From contig CP136069.1 in assembly GCA_032622095.1 (NCBI GenBank), forward strand, positions 50,764,760 to 50,828,759: a DNA stretch of 64,000 nucleotides, given 5' to 3'. Position numbers and translations under genes: made by a program. Source of the DNA: Siphonodentalium dalli (Eukaryota; Mollusca; Scaphopoda; Gadilida; Siphonodentaliidae). The notes under the pieces were generated by a model that was not told the origin of the DNA, did not search any database, and worked only from the letters and a program-made list of their open reading frames with translations. Shown in pieces: positions 32,636 through 44,687 of this stretch (positions are counted from its first letter, which is position 1; every line of letters begins with the position of its first letter).

Positions 32636-35313
32636 AAGAGGTGTGCACTCGCGTGCTAGCATACCCCCACCATGGCAAATTCAACCCGCATTATCCGTAA
32701 ACCCAACAAAAAAGATTTTTAACTTTAAAGGATTTATTCGGTCTAGAAACTACAAAACACATTCGGAAAGCCCTCCCTGTTGTGATTGAAATGATCCAAG
32801 TCCCATTCCGATCGCACAATAAATAACCCGTAAAATAAATAAATAATACCACCACCGGTATTCGGAGATTTCCGTGACTAAACTACGAGTGACGTACTTG
32901 TGGGGAGCAAATTAAAAACACAGATTCGGAGCCGGAGTTTATTATGCAGACTACGATGACGTAATCGTAAGTCAGCCGATACTAAAATGCGGAGTCGTAT
33001 GTGCGCGTGTGGTGTATAGATTACGTTACGCTTTGGCCGTTTATCTGGAATAGAAGACAACTATGTGAATAAAGTAATTAATAGCGCCTAGAATGGTTGT
33101 TGTTTTTGTAGCCATTAATAACATGCCGGCACGTGACTGTTTTGGTAAATAGATGGCAGTAATTAGTGCTTCGATGTCTCGTGTATTCACTCGGTGATTT
33201 GTTATCACTCAGTGACTATTCATCAGTGTCAGTCGCGAACATGTTTGCACTCTAAAATGCCACAAAGTGAATAGAAAGAACATTATCTCTCTGGTTATAC
33301 ATATATAAGAAGCGCCCAAATTTATATAAACACTGGGCTGAATAATGTTAACTCTATTTAGGCGCTTTTGTTTTGTGTTTGTTTGTTGTTTTACTTTCGA
33401 TATAAATATCCCGAGTATCTGTCATCTCCACATATTCCAAGATGCCTAGTAGATGTAGTGTGTCCAGTTGTGGGCGGGCTAGCGATCAATTATTTAGTAC
33501 CTCCAAAAAGACAACACAGTGCGTAATTTAAAACGCTCTTTATTGACTACCGCTTTTGGGAGACGGAAGCTCTTTATATTTAATTGTCACAATACCACAT
33601 ACAAAATCACCCATGACAAATCGAAATAGAGCACGTTCATAATTGAGAACGCTCTTTATTGTCTACACCGCGACGAAAACATGGACGCTCTTTATTAGAG
33701 GCAATCATTGCAGTTTTTCTATGCTAACAATTCAAAACAATCCTCTTTAGAAAGTCAATATGTGCCATCAAAACGTAAAATAAAACGAACAACAAACACA
33801 AACTGAAAAACAATGCCAGGCTAGCCTTCAATTAAAAAAATTGTCGTTATGCCAAACTGCAGCCTAACTAATAATTATTGTAGTTTCAACAGTCTGTTGT
33901 GTATTCGAGTGAATTATTTTGTTTACTCACTTATCTATCTTGACTGGAAGGATTTTAGCAAGCTGTTCACAGTCGTGCATTTCTCCACACAAAATGTTTC
34001 GTGTGAAGAAACAGACAGGAACATTATTATGACGAATATAAGCCATCATGATACATGTACTAGTACAATAACCACCACCTTTTTAATCACACCCCATTTG
34101 TATTTAATTGTACGCATATAGCGCACAACGGGATGACACTAGTGTGTAAACTAGCTTCCGAAATTGGTACCATACAACGAAGAATGAAGTACCGGTATAT
34201 GGCCTAACTTGTATTCTTTCAGAAACAGTTAAATTAGTTTCGCACGAAATTGCGCTCGCTCATTGCATTTCTGCATAAATTAATCTCATTTCAAACAACT
34301 TTTATCGCCTCAAAGTGCATTTTAGCCATCATTATTCGTTATATAATCCAACATTCTAGCAAAGCCAGTTCATAATTCAGCACATTCAAACAGTTTTATT
34401 CCGTAATCGCTATTTATCGTAAAGGCTTAGGTAATAAACCAGCGTAATTTATCAACTCGTTACGCGATTGGCGGAATTATTTCAAGCTCCACCCACCGCT
34501 GTCATCGGTAAGCGTCGATGCAGATGATCGGTCATGTGACCGCGTTGTGGTCATGTGATCGCACTCACGTGACTGACTTCGGATATTTCCGCGATTTTTT
34601 TAATATCAAAATATAAAAAATACTATCTGCTCGATTTTGAATTTTCTTGGCGAAATGGGTCTGTTAGACATATATTATTAGTATTATGACAATAAAAAAA
34701 ATATTTTTTTGACAGACTAATTCCTTTAAAGAAAAATTTGGATTAATAATATCGATATGGTGTCGCAAGAAGCTTGTACAGAAAAAAAGACGGACGGACC
34801 CAAAACTGTCGTAAAAATCATTGTTCCGAACCCATATTTGAAGAAACTTCCGGAAAATATCCTAACTTGATAGCATCCACACAAAAAAATCCCAAAATTG
34901 GCTAGTCAAAATAAGTCGAAAATGAAGTGTAATGTTAGGAAAAACAGTCCGAGCCAACCCTGAGCCACATCATGTAGAGAGGGTGTTGTGAGAAGCATGT
35001 ATACCAAAAATTATTGAAATCGGTTCATATTTGTTAAAGTTATTAAGTCGGACAGAATTTTCTAAGTCAAAATAAGTCGGAAAGTAAGGCGTAACTTAAA
35101 AAAGAAAGTCGAACCGCACCGCGATTAGCATCATGCAGAGAGGCAGTCCTAAGGAGATTGCATACAAAACATTATTGAAATCGGTTCATAGTTGGTCGAG
35201 TTATGAGGTCGGACGGACGGACGCACTGAGGGAGAAAGTGTGACGGACGGACGGACAGGACAGACATAGTCAATCCAGTATACCCCCCATTTTATATGGG
35301 GGTATAATAATTG
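32636..35313 (+). repeat. Dispersed repeat K relative, possibly enlarged by insertions
   Basis: Start 'aacaagaggtgtgcactcg' with 'gcatacccccacc'; end near 35220-35313 with a GGAC tract and 'taccccccattttatatggg'. Between about 33300 and 34700 the sequence is unrelated and holds the second THAP-like fragment. Treating it as one element is an inference. Confidence 0.4.
33441..33530 (+). pseudogene. second THAP-like N-terminal fragment
   Basis: An ATG opens MPSRCSVSSCGRASDQLFST and the frame closes after about 30 codons. M-P-x-x-C-S-V-x-x-C-G resembles both the normal THAP start and the fragment at 26.2 kb. No F-P-W landmarks follow, so it is a remnant, a first exon cut by an intron, or chance. 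Confidence 0.3.
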
Positions 35314-35329
35314 GCTGGAACCCATATTC

Positions 35330-35470
35330 GAACTTTTCACAAATTTATAGCTGGGAAACACACATACTTACTTTAGTTCAGATCAAATAAACCAAACTGG
35401 AGTTATCGGTCGAAAGCAAAAAATGTTAATGGACAGCTTGAAAGGCGGATGGCTTGAGAGTGATTACATA
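35330..35470 (+). repeat. Dispersed repeat K relative, partial
   Basis: 'cccatattcgaacttttcac', 'gggaaacacacatacttact', 'aaccaaactggagttatcgg'; the counterpart of 11450-11570. Confidence 0.5.
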
Positions 35471-35814
35471 ATAGGTTGTATTAACATTGTCAAAAAAGGG
35501 CTATGTTATATATGTTTGGGCTTCCCGCGGGGGACGCCCACCAACCATCCCTCGTCAAACTATAAGTCAAGATTTCCAGTTCGTATTTTGTACTAACATG
35601 GAGAAATTTATCCCCGGCCAAATAAGGAAGATTATTTTAGCTATAATATGAATGGTGCGTGTGCATTTTCCAAATAATGACTAAAAGATGATCCAATTTC
35701 ATGACAGGTGTCACATGGTGGGCAAACCCCCTCCCCTCATTCCTGAAACAGACACCTTGTCTTCAGCCTGAAGTGAAATATTGTCAGAATTAATTCAGAC
35801 TGCCAGATACTCAC

Positions 35815-35926
35815 CACCGATTTGCGTGTGTTTTTCGGCCGACAGACGACGTCGTATATTTTTTCAGTTTCATCATCTTTATACACGGTATCATACAAAC
35901 AGTCACTATCCTCTAGATAGATTTGC
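35815..35926 (-). CDS. vav: vav exon, second acidic-region cassette, version 3 (Tyr160- and Tyr174-type)
   Basis: 112 bp, acceptor TTTCTCAAG, donor GTGAGT, phase 2 in and 0 out. It encodes QIYLEDSDCLYDTVYKDDET then EKIYDVVCRPKNTRKSV. C-L-Y-D-T-V is the Tyr160-type site and E-K-I-Y-D-V-V the Tyr174-type site. An additional N-terminal tyrosine (Q-I-Y-L-E-D) is unique to this version. The C-terminal basic tail and K-S-V end match the 38.8 kb exon, which points to tandem exon duplication. Its 3' splice site (CTCAAG/G) and first codon (CAA) also match that exon. Confidence 0.88.
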
Positions 35927-36025
35927 CTTGAGAAACAAAGAAATTCTACGTCAAAGATTAACAGAAAAGGTTGGGAAGATGACATTCTATAGAAAAGAAA
36001 GCAAGTCACAGCACGCAAAAGTTAA

Positions 36026-36495
36026 AGGTACTAAATCCGATTAAGCACCCCTAAATTACTATTTCTTTTGCTTCATGGGTAAAAATATTTTATTCGAGTC
36101 GAGGAACCCACCTTTCAAAGCTCAGAGTGATTAGATATCGATTTTTGAAATTTGTTAATTTTTGGAGATGGGGTCCTCTTCCACATGCTCAAACGGACAA
36201 ATTACGGACAAATTGCGGTTGTAAGATCGATAACTCGAAAATCAAGAGGTTACTATTAACAATAATAACCACTTGATTTTAGAGTTATCCATCTTATACC
36301 CGCAATTTGTCCGTAATTTGTCTGTTTGAGCACGTGGAAGTGGCCCAGATCTCCAAAAATTAACAAACTGCAAACATCGATATCTAATCACTCTGAGCTT
36401 TGATGGGTGGGTTCCTCAGCTCGAATCAAATATTTTTTACCCCGAAGCCAAAGAAATAGTAATTTAGGAGCGTCTGATCGGATTGAGTACCTTTA
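36026..36495. mobile_element. 470-bp palindromic MITE
   Basis: Ends 'aaaggtactaaatccgatta' and near-inverse; a long inverted repeat spans almost the whole element ('ggacaaattacggacaaatt' on one arm). It starts 100 bp from the vav cassette exon at 35815-35926. Confidence 0.75.
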
Positions 36496-36568
36496 AAACT
36501 AAGATATATGAGTCTAAATTTCCTTTGACAATCCTACATCTGTACCCTAATGGCTAAAACCTTACATG

Positions 36569-37350
36569 TAAGCCTGAAAATAGTGTGGCTAGCATCATCA
36601 AATTCACCCTCTGGGGACCTCATTATGGTTAGGACTCATTTGCTGGGATGTATCTACAGTCTTAAATAAACATTGTTTTTAGTTACTTTTTCCTTTCTGT
36701 TCAGTTTCTATATCCCCTAATTTGCGGAAGATAAAATGCATTATCGAGGTGACTATTAACCCTTTACCCAACAGAAGGGCCCTGTGCCAATGCATTCTCT
36801 TATATATGCGAGTCGACCATAGGTCGCCTCGCATATATAAGAGAATGCATTGGCTTAACACATTAAAAATTATAAAATTGTTAAAGAATGTAAGAAAAAA
36901 TGGTAAAAAGTGTTAAAAAAAGATTTGTTTTAGGCCAATGCATTCTCTTATATATGCGAGGCGACCTATGGTCGACTCGCATATATAAGAGAATGCATTG
37001 GCACAGGGCATAACTATAACCATCACAATGTGGTCAATGAGCCGATTCCAATGATATCCATATTTGTATGGTTCTATTGAGACAGACCGAAGATATTTTA
37101 GGCTGTTGAAGCTTTATTTGGCCGGTTTTGGCCGGTTTGTTGGGTAAAGGGTTAAATGGGTGAACATGACCAACTTCAATAGGGGAACTTCAATCTGACC
37201 TTGGTCTCCCATAGCAGTTGAGGCATATTAAGCAGAATGAGGTCTCCAGAGGGTGAATTTGGTGATGCTAGCCTACTGTGGGATAGCGTCACTAATTTCA
37301 CCATCTGGGGAACCTAATTCTGCAAATGAGAGACACACTATTTGCAGGCT
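36569..37350. mobile_element. hAT-G element split by TTAA-1
   Basis: Left half 36569-36755 (first hairpin missing one arm), right half 37156-37350, 'cacactatttgcaggct' end. The TTAA-1 at 36756-37155 lies between. Confidence 0.72.
36756..37155 (+). mobile_element. TTAA-1 MITE inserted in a hAT-G element
   Basis: Intact TTAA ends. Flanks on both sides are the two halves of a hAT-G copy (36569-36755 and 37156-37350), joined at its 'gaggtgacta/atgggtgaac' segment. Confidence 0.85.
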
Positions 37351-37729
37351 AAGCCCTCTGGCATAGGGTCTATAGTAGGATTGTCAGTGGAAACTTTGAT
37401 ATAAGGTCAAATGATTTGTGTGGAGTATATATCATATAAGGAAGTGGAGTCAGAAATAGAACTTTCCATCAAACTTCTCTCAGGAATATTCCATATGGAT
37501 TAATTGATTTTTTAAATATATGGTAGATATTTGGCACAGCTGCATGTTATATGTACTTGTCTCCGAGCCATGCCGACAGTTGCTCTTTGTACATACCTGG
37601 GACTATATAACACACAAGATGCCAATTTTAGAAGCTGCATGGGTTTTTTTTTTAATGCCAGACTAGTTTATAGTCATATAGATGTAACCCCATATATATA
37701 TTCATTGATTAGTAGCAAGTAGCACACTT

Positions 37730-37936
37730 GGGGAATGTTCAGATATTACGATATTGATAAAAATATCTTTGTTGAACTTATTATCGGAAAATTCCCCTCC
37801 AAACGACAAGTAATCCCAAGAGGAAAGCTAAATCTTTTGCACTTGTATTATCAAACACCCCTCCAAATGAATAATAAACCATTCATAAGGATATTTATAT
37901 AATTGAATGGGAGAATCCATTTGGTAACTAAAAGGC
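37730..37936. mobile_element. TTAA-4 MITE, left end lost
   Basis: Arm 'gaatgttcagatattac', centre, 'caaacacccctccaaatgaa' and 'gggagaatccatttggtaac'. Confidence 0.58.
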
Positions 37937-38421
37937 TAAATAGTGGTGTGCTATGACATCTTCTCCCCTGGGTATCTTTTCACTTTTTTATCAAAAAGAA
38001 GTTTTGTCGTCATTTTATACCATAATAATATCAAATAAGTGAGAATATAAATATATTATAGGTAGGGGGAAAGATACCCAGGGAGGGGTGGAAAGATATT
38101 ATGGGTAGGGGGAAGATACCTAGGGAGTGGGTGATAAACTGTTACACATATTTTACTGCATAGTATTTCTGGTAATTCTATCGTTTTCAACTGTCAGGGT
38201 TTTAATAGATATATCTTGATCATTGTAAGTTGAATGAAAAGCTGCCAGGATAATAATGGATTGGGAATCAGCTCCAAAGATTTACCAGTTTTTTTATGTA
38301 CGACATTTGCATTGAAGAAATACCGCAAAAATGTTAAAAGAGAAATCTTTGAAATTTAGCGCAAAACACTTAAATTATAAAATGAATGTCCAGAGAATAT
38401 ACATTTACAGGTTGAGGTAGC

Positions 38422-38639
38422 TACAGTAATGCCCTAAATAATTGACTCCTTAACCACATCAGAATTATGGGTAACTTTTCAGGATTTAGTCGGAAATATG
38501 ACTTGTTGCCATCCATTGGAAAGCTCTCAGTGAGAGCTTTCCGATGAATGGCAACAAGCCATATTTCCGGCTAAATCCGGAAAAGTCACCCATAATTCTC
38601 CTGTGGTTAAGGAATCAATTATTTAGGGCATTACATGTA
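38422..38639. mobile_element. TA-1 MITE, complete
   Basis: A ~214-bp near-perfect palindrome from TACAGTAATGCCCTAAATAA with centre 'gctctcagtgagagc'. It is about 107 bp from the vav cassette exon at 38746. Confidence 0.8.
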
Positions 38640-38745
38640 AGTTAATGGGAGAATCTATTCAGTAATAGAGGGATAATTTACCGTGAGAGAAATCTGATGG
38701 AAAGCAAAGAGAAAAGCACTCTACAATACTCCAACACTGACTTAC

Positions 38746-38854
38746 CACCGACTTACGCCTTCTTCTGTTACATAATTCACCGTAAATATCATCCTCACAA
38801 TCTTGATATTGATAGACCGAGTCATATAAATCGTTATCGTCCAAATCATTTTGC
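38746..38854 (-). CDS. vav: vav exon, second acidic-region cassette, version 2 (Tyr160- and Tyr174-type)
   Basis: 109 bp, acceptor CATTAAG, donor GTAAGT, phase 2 in and 0 out. It encodes QNDLDDNDLYDSVYQYQDCE then DDIYGELCNRRRRKSV. Both family tyrosine motifs are present: D-L-Y-D-S-V (Tyr160-type) and D-D-I-Y-G-E-L (Tyr174-type), plus two extra tyrosines in Y-Q-Y. It ends in a basic run and K-S-V, as does the 35.9 kb version. Of the three versions this is closest to the vertebrate pattern. Confidence 0.9.
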
Positions 38855-39088
38855 CTTAATGAAGAAACCAAATACACTGAATACTAGCAGGCAAATCAAA
38901 ACTCTACTTACAAACAGAAATAACATTCAAATCAATAAAAGTCAACATTTGAATCCAATGCAAAAATCTCTCATATTCGACTCCAAAACATTATTTGAAT
39001 TTTTTCATAAACTTTTAATAAAATATGCCTATTTGCAATCAATGTCATGTTCTGTATTTATTTCAAACAATTCTTAATTTATTCTAAA

Positions 39089-39476
39089 TTAACCCTTTAC
39101 CCAACAGAAGGGCCCTGTGCCAATGCATTCTCTTATATATGCGAGTCGACCATAGGTCGCCTCGCATATATAAGAGAATGCATTGGCTTAACACATTAAA
39201 AATTATAAAATTGTTAAAGAATGTAAGAAAAATGGTAAAAAAAGATTTTTTTTAGGCCAATGCATTCTCTTATATATGCGAGGCGACCTATGGTCGACTC
39301 GCATATATAAGAGAATGCATTGGCACAGGGCTAACTGTAACTATCACAATGTGGTCAAGGAGCCGGTTCCAATGATATCCATATTTGCATGGTTCTATTG
39401 AGACAGACCGAAGATATTTTAGGCTGTTGAAGCTTTATTTGGCCGGTTTTGGCCGGTTTGTTGGGTAAAGGGTTAA
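39089..39476 (+). mobile_element. TTAA-1 MITE, short spacer
   Basis: Intact TTAA ends; the spacer lacks about ten bases relative to the other copies. It lies 235 bp downstream-side of the vav cassette exon at 38.8 kb. Confidence 0.84.
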
Positions 39477-39587
39477 TGTAAAACTTTCCTTCAAAGTTGA
39501 TGCAGACCCAGGAGTTCTGTAGACTCGACCAGTAACATGAAAATCAATAGAGTTTAATTTACATAATCGCCCTTCAACTTTTTAGAT

Positions 39588-40227
39588 GCAGTACCAGTCT
39601 CAAATAGAATGATTCAAAAATCAAAGTTAAAGGCATGGATGACGTTCACGATGGGTATGCAGTACCAGTCTCAAATAGAATGAGTCAAAAATCAAAGTTA
39701 AAGGCATGGATGACGTTCACGATGGGTATGCAGTACCAGTCTCAAATAGAATGATTCAAAAATCAATGTTAAAGGCATGGATGACGTTCACGATGGGTAT
39801 GCAGTACCAGTCTCAAATAGAATGATTCAAAAATCAAAGTTAAAGGCATGGATGACATTCACGATGGGTATGCAGTACCAGTCTCAAATAGAATGATTCA
39901 AAAATCAAAGTTAAAGGCATGGATGACGTTCACGATGGGTATGCAGTACCAGTCTCAAATAGAATGATTCAAAAATCAAAGTTAAAGGCATGGATGACGT
40001 TCACGATGGGTATGCAGTACCAGTCTCAAATAGAATGATTCAAAAATCAAAGTTAAATGCATGGATGACGTTCATGATGGGTAAGCAGTACCAGTCTCAA
40101 ATAGAATGATTCAAAAATCAAAGTTAAAGGCATGGATGACGTTCACGATGGGTATGCAGTACCAGTCTCAAATAGAATGATTCAAAAATCAAAGTTAAAG
40201 GCATGGATGACGTTCACGATGGGTATG
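39588..40227 (+). repeat. 71-bp minisatellite, nine units
   Basis: Unit begins 'gcagtaccagtctcaaatag' at 39588, 39659, 39730, 39801, 39872, 39943, 40014, 40085 and 40156. Units are nearly identical, with single-base variants (for example 'gagtcaaaaa', 'tgacattcac', 'tgggtaagc'). Confidence 0.93.
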
Positions 40228-40230
40228 CTA

Positions 40231-40473
40231 TTAACCCTTTGAGTGCCAGGGGCCGATCTCATCGGCCCTAAACCTACAAAATAAGTCTGTTAAAGAATAT
40301 AAGAATAAATTATTAAAATTGTAAAAAATTGTAAAAAAAACAAAAAAAAGTTAGGCCAATGCATTCTCTTATATATGCGAGGCGACCTATGGCCGACTCG
40401 CATATATAAGAGAATGCATTGGCACAGGGTATATTGATTGATACAAAAATCGACCTGGCACTCAAAGGGTTAA
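40231..40473 (-). mobile_element. TTAA-2 MITE at the edge of a minisatellite
   Basis: Intact TTAA ends; begins three bases after the last unit of the 71-bp array at 39588-40227. One hairpin, loop with one base change (GGCCGAC). Confidence 0.83.
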
Positions 40474-40483
40474 AAGAGTAACA

Positions 40484-40762
40484 CCCGTTAAAACTTCCAC
40501 AAACATAAAGTATATTAAAATATAGACATACATGTATTTTGTTCTTGTACCAATCATAAATATCGAGTAAATAGTATGTTATTGTCAAGTTTGTAAGCTG
40601 TGTTATGTAAACAAAAGCCAGGTTCTGTAATGTTTTTGGCTTTTGTTTACATTATTATCTTGAAAATTATATACTATTTACGTCATATTTATAATTGGTA
40701 TAAGAATCCAATCCATCTATATTTTAATATTCTCTCTGTTTATGGTGGTTTTAACGGATGTG
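40484..40762. repeat. 279-bp inverted repeat
   Basis: 'aaaacttccacaaacataaa'/'tttatggtggtttt' ends and 'aaaatatagac' arms, inner arms 'gtaaacaaaagcca' and inverse. Likely MITE; directly follows the TTAA-2 at 40231. Confidence 0.68.
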
Positions 40763-40875
40763 ACTAATAGCCATTGTGTAGGTCCTCTGTGCCTTTAAAT
40801 GTTTCTAGTTTAAATTCTGTTGAATAAAAACAGAGATGTGTCAGGAAGTTAAAAAGAAAATAGAATTGCAAAAAT

Positions 40876-41043
40876 TTAAGAAATGAATTTTGTGGATGTG
40901 TGTGTTATTGAGGGATACGACACTGTGTTCATTGGGGCACATTGTGTAAACAGCGAACTGTTTACACTAAATATGCCCCAATGACCACAGCGCCATATCC
41001 CTCAATAACACCAACACCCACTACATTCATTTCTTATATTTAT
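40876..41043. mobile_element. Palindromic MITE family P
   Basis: Arms 'agaaatgaattttgtggatg' and inverse, centre 'aacagcgaactgttt'; includes 'gccccaatgaccacagcg'. Related copies at 29025 and 53827. Confidence 0.72.
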
Positions 41044-41552
41044 GTATCTTTTGAATGATTTATTCTCTTAAAAAAGCTGAAAGTTTCTTATTTATTTTCA
41101 TAAAATCTGCCGAGAATTTGAGACCAGACCCCCGCAGAACTGTAAGTCAGCCCAATATTAGTTTTCACCTATGAATTGTCGATCAATTTCCATGTTCTGG
41201 TCACGTGATGCCACAGGCAATGCAATCGAACTGTGAGGTTGAAAATGACATTGGCGAATTTGTTTGTGACGTCGTATTTGTGTTCTATGGGGATATAGAA
41301 CGAGTGACCCGCTTGGCAGTTGACGAATCACAGAACAGGATTTAGTATAACACAGACAGGCTATGTAAATATATACCATTGAAAAGAGAAAGATCTGCAG
41401 ATACATTGATATAAACAATCGAAACATTTTAGGCAACAGACCAGTGCATTGAATTCAATTGTATCTGTACTTTACTCAAGAAATATTTCAAATGAAAGAA
41501 AAATAATCATTCAGCTACAAATAAATAAAATAATACAAACGTTATAATCTAC

Positions 41553-42013
41553 TTAACCCTTTACCCAACAAAACGGCCAATAACGCCCAAATAAAGCTTC
41601 AACAGCCTAAAATATCTTCGGTCTGTCTCAATAACACCATACAAATATGGATATCATTGGAACCGTTCATTGACCACATTGTGATAGTTACAGTTATGCC
41701 CTGTGCCAATGCATTCTCTTATATATGCGAGTCGACCATAGGTCGCCTCGCATATATAAGAGAATGCACTGGCCTGAAAAAAATCTTTTTTTAACACTTT
41801 TTACCATTTTTTCTTACATTCTTTAACAATTTAAAAAAAATTCTTACATTTTTTAACAATTTTTATAATATTTTTCTACATTCTTTGACAATTTTATCAT
41901 TTTTAATATGTTAAGCCAATGCATTCTCTTATATATGCGAGGCGACCTATGGTCGACTCGAATATATAAGAGAATGCATTGGCACAGGGCCGTTCTGTTG
42001 GGTAAAGGGTTAA
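41553..42013 (-). mobile_element. TTAA-1 MITE with expanded spacer
   Basis: Intact TTAA ends. The spacer between the hairpins has been triplicated ('ttacattctttaacaattt'-like blocks), and the terminal GGCCGG motifs have decayed, so this is one of the older copies. Confidence 0.83.
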
Positions 42014-42015
42014 TG

Positions 42016-42800
42016 GGGCACTGAATGCTAAATCCAGCCATTTATGGGACCATCTCCTATTATACTCAACAAAACAAACTCAACATGCAACAAAATAATG
42101 AATTTGAGCCATGGATGAGCGTAAAATGCACTCATTTGCTCTATGAACGATGTAAACAACATGGTAATTATAATGAAAATGAGTTAACCCTTTCAGTGCC
42201 AGGTCCGATTTTTGTATCAACCCATATACCCTGTGCCAATACATTCTCTTATATATGCGAGTCGACCATAGGTCGCCTCGCATATATAAGAGAATGCATT
42301 GGCCTAACAATTTTTCATCATTTGTTATTATTTTTTACAATTTTTTACTATTTTAATAATTTTTCATATATTCTAATAACAGACTTATTTTGTAGGTTTA
42401 GTGCCAGGGAATCTTACGTTTTTCATGGGCATCAAAATTATTACTATGAATGCTTGGAGATAGCTTTGAGTTATAGCATGCCCCTAAGGTTTTATCCAGT
42501 TTGTTTTTAAATTCGCTATAGTATGCTTAAGCATACCCAAAAAAAATTCAACCCCAATTTTTAGGACCGTAAATTAGGGCCGATGAGATCGGAACCTGGC
42601 ACTGAAAGGGTTAATGACTCGAGCCGATTTAACATTTTCGTTATAATTACCATGTTCTTTGCATCGTTTATAGAGCACATGAGTGTATTTTGCACTCATA
42701 GATGTCTCAAATTCATTAATTTGATGCATATATTCTGTTGAATATAAAAGATGGTCCCTTAAATGGCCGGATTTAGTGTACAGTCCCCCTTTAAATTGGT
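42016..42800. mobile_element. Family M palindromic element containing TTAA-2
   Basis: Left arm 42016-42183 ('gggaccatctcctattata', 'gtaaacaacatggtaatta'), right arm 42615-42800 in inverse. TTAA-2 lies at the centre. Confidence 0.74.
42184..42614 (+). mobile_element. TTAA-2 MITE inserted in a family M palindrome, itself enlarged
   Basis: TTAA at both ends. Between about 42399 and 42560 it contains roughly 160 bp absent from other copies, beginning with 'agtgccagggaatc', probably a further insertion. Flanks on both sides are the inverted arms of a family M element. Confidence 0.8.
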
Positions 42801-42842
42801 AGTACAAAATAATAGAATACCAGCATCAAACAGACAACAACA

Positions 42843-43057
42843 TTAACCTTTTCAGTGCCAAGTCCGATTTTTGTATCAACCCATATTTCCTTGATCATTT
42901 TTCAAATTTATTTATTATAATAATGTGATACATTGATGGAAAGAGCTCTTAGAGCTCTTTCCATCAATGTATCACATTAATATAATCAATAAATTTGAAA
43001 AATGATCAAGGAAATATGGGTTGATACAAAAATCGGACTTGGCACTGAAAGGGTTAA
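42843..43057. mobile_element. TTAA-2 MITE, long hairpin-free palindrome
   Basis: A 215-bp near-perfect palindrome with TTAA-2 ends. Its centre reads 'aaagagctcttagagctctt'. This and 6306-6409 show the family existing without the shared hairpin module. Confidence 0.8.
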
Positions 43058-43073
43058 ATAGTACAGCTCACAA

Positions 43074-43205
43074 TTTACCCTTTCTCTAATAATACTCATT
43101 GACGAATGTCCAGATAATAAGATCAACAAACAATCATAGGCTGTTTGTTGAATTTATTATCTGAACATTTTCAACCAATGAATAGGAATCCTTCTGCACT
43201 TTTAT
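43074..43205. mobile_element. TTAA-4 MITE, left half
   Basis: 'ttaccctttctctaataata', arms around 'caatcataggctgtttg', then 'aggaatccttctgcac'. Confidence 0.58.
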
Positions 43206-43472
43206 GTATTATTTATCCATATGGAAAATTTGGTAAGCAGCCTTGTGAACACTGCATGTCTGCATTATTCTTCCCAAAGAACACAAGAGAAACACCTGTG
43301 TTACAACTATTTCACTCAAAAGTTTTTTAAAAGATAGATTTTAATTTTTAAATATGCACATCACGAGACTGAACATTTGACATAATGTTTTTAAAATAGC
43401 AACATTTCCTGTTCCAATTGGTGGTAAATAAAGACTTCAAAGTGACTGAAGCTACTTTTGAATGGTCTTTCT

Positions 43473-43860
43473 CAAACTCAGGCCCCCAGAGGCTGAATTT
43501 AGTGACGCCACCCCGCACAGCGGGCTAGCCTCACAAAGTTCATCCTCTGGAGACCTCAATCTGCATGGCCTAATCTGCTATGGGAGACATAGATACAGAT
43601 TTAAGTTCCCAGATGGTGATGTGCACCCATTGGACGCACCTCGATTATGCATGTGTCATCTGTCAATTTAAAGATATAGAGAAATTTAACTAAAAAAGAA
43701 ATTTGTTAATTTGATAATAAAGATACATTCCAGAGAAGATGAAGCCTAAGCAGAATAAGTTCCCAGAGGATGAATTTAGTGATGTTCGCCCCATGTGCGG
43801 GGCAGTGTCACTAAATCCCACCTGGGACCTCAATCTACAAATGTCCAGCACCATATTTTG
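43473..43860. mobile_element. hAT-G element, degenerate
   Basis: Two hairpins ('cccccagaggctgaatttag' and 'ttcccagaggatgaatttag') with the family spacer between. Confidence 0.66.
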
Positions 43861-44256
43861 AAATGTCTCTTAAACTTATTATTTTAGACCTCTAAAAATC
43901 TCAGCGAAGAGATACAAACAACTTCAATCTCATAAAGTGATTTGGAACCTGTTTTTGAATTGCCTCCAATGCAACCAGTATTCAAGATAGTACATGTACA
44001 GGCAATCAATGAAATAGATTTTTGTATCAATATTATTTTCAAATTACCAACTTGAATTAGACACAAATGTTGACAATTACTACCTGTTTGTTACTGGATA
44101 CAAATAAAAATTAAAACAAAAGACACAACAAAACAAGTTTCACAAAATAAAATAATTCAAAACATAACAAATCAGCTGACCTAGTTTATATGTCTGCGTC
44201 GACTCTGGAAACAAGAGACCAAAGGGATGCAAATCATACAGACAACACATTTGTAT

Positions 44257-44687
44257 TAGTGATGTGCGGTTTTGAAATTTCATTTCGGTTTTGGTTTTGG
44301 TATGGTTTTTGTAGAAAAAAAGTTTTTTTGTTTCAGTTATGGTTTTACTCAATACACCAATGACTATATCCATTGAGCAGATGGTATAATACATGGCATA
44401 ATATTTCCAGCCATTTTGAAGTGATTTCTATAGTCAATGTGGTGGTATGTGCCATTATCGCCCATAATACACTCCAAATGTTCTAAGTTGTAACTGCTAC
44501 CAGTAATGGTGGCAAATAGCAGCTCATAAAAGTGCATGCTAAATGTCTTGTAAATGCGATATTCAGCGACCAGCGGTGTCGGTTAATTGAAACCTGAAAA
44601 TTATGTTTTGCAGAATATATCGGTTGCGGTTTGGTTTTCAAATAAAACCAAAAGAAAACTGAGAAACCGTAAAACCACACATCACTA
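44257..44687. mobile_element. hAT-E non-autonomous element
   Basis: TAGTGATGTGCGGTTTTG to CACACATCACTA, same family as 517-933. Flanks atttgtat and atttgttt form an 8-bp duplication with one change. It lies about 155 bp from the vav cassette exon at 44843. Confidence 0.75.

Noticed and set aside
38697-39077. 126-codon frame on the plus strand
   Set aside because: It is antisense to the vav cassette exon at 38746-38854 and continues into AT-rich intron; no motif.
39588-40227. Regularly spaced repeats resembling a CRISPR array
   Set aside because: The 71-bp units are contiguous, with no unique spacers, in an animal genome; it is a minisatellite.
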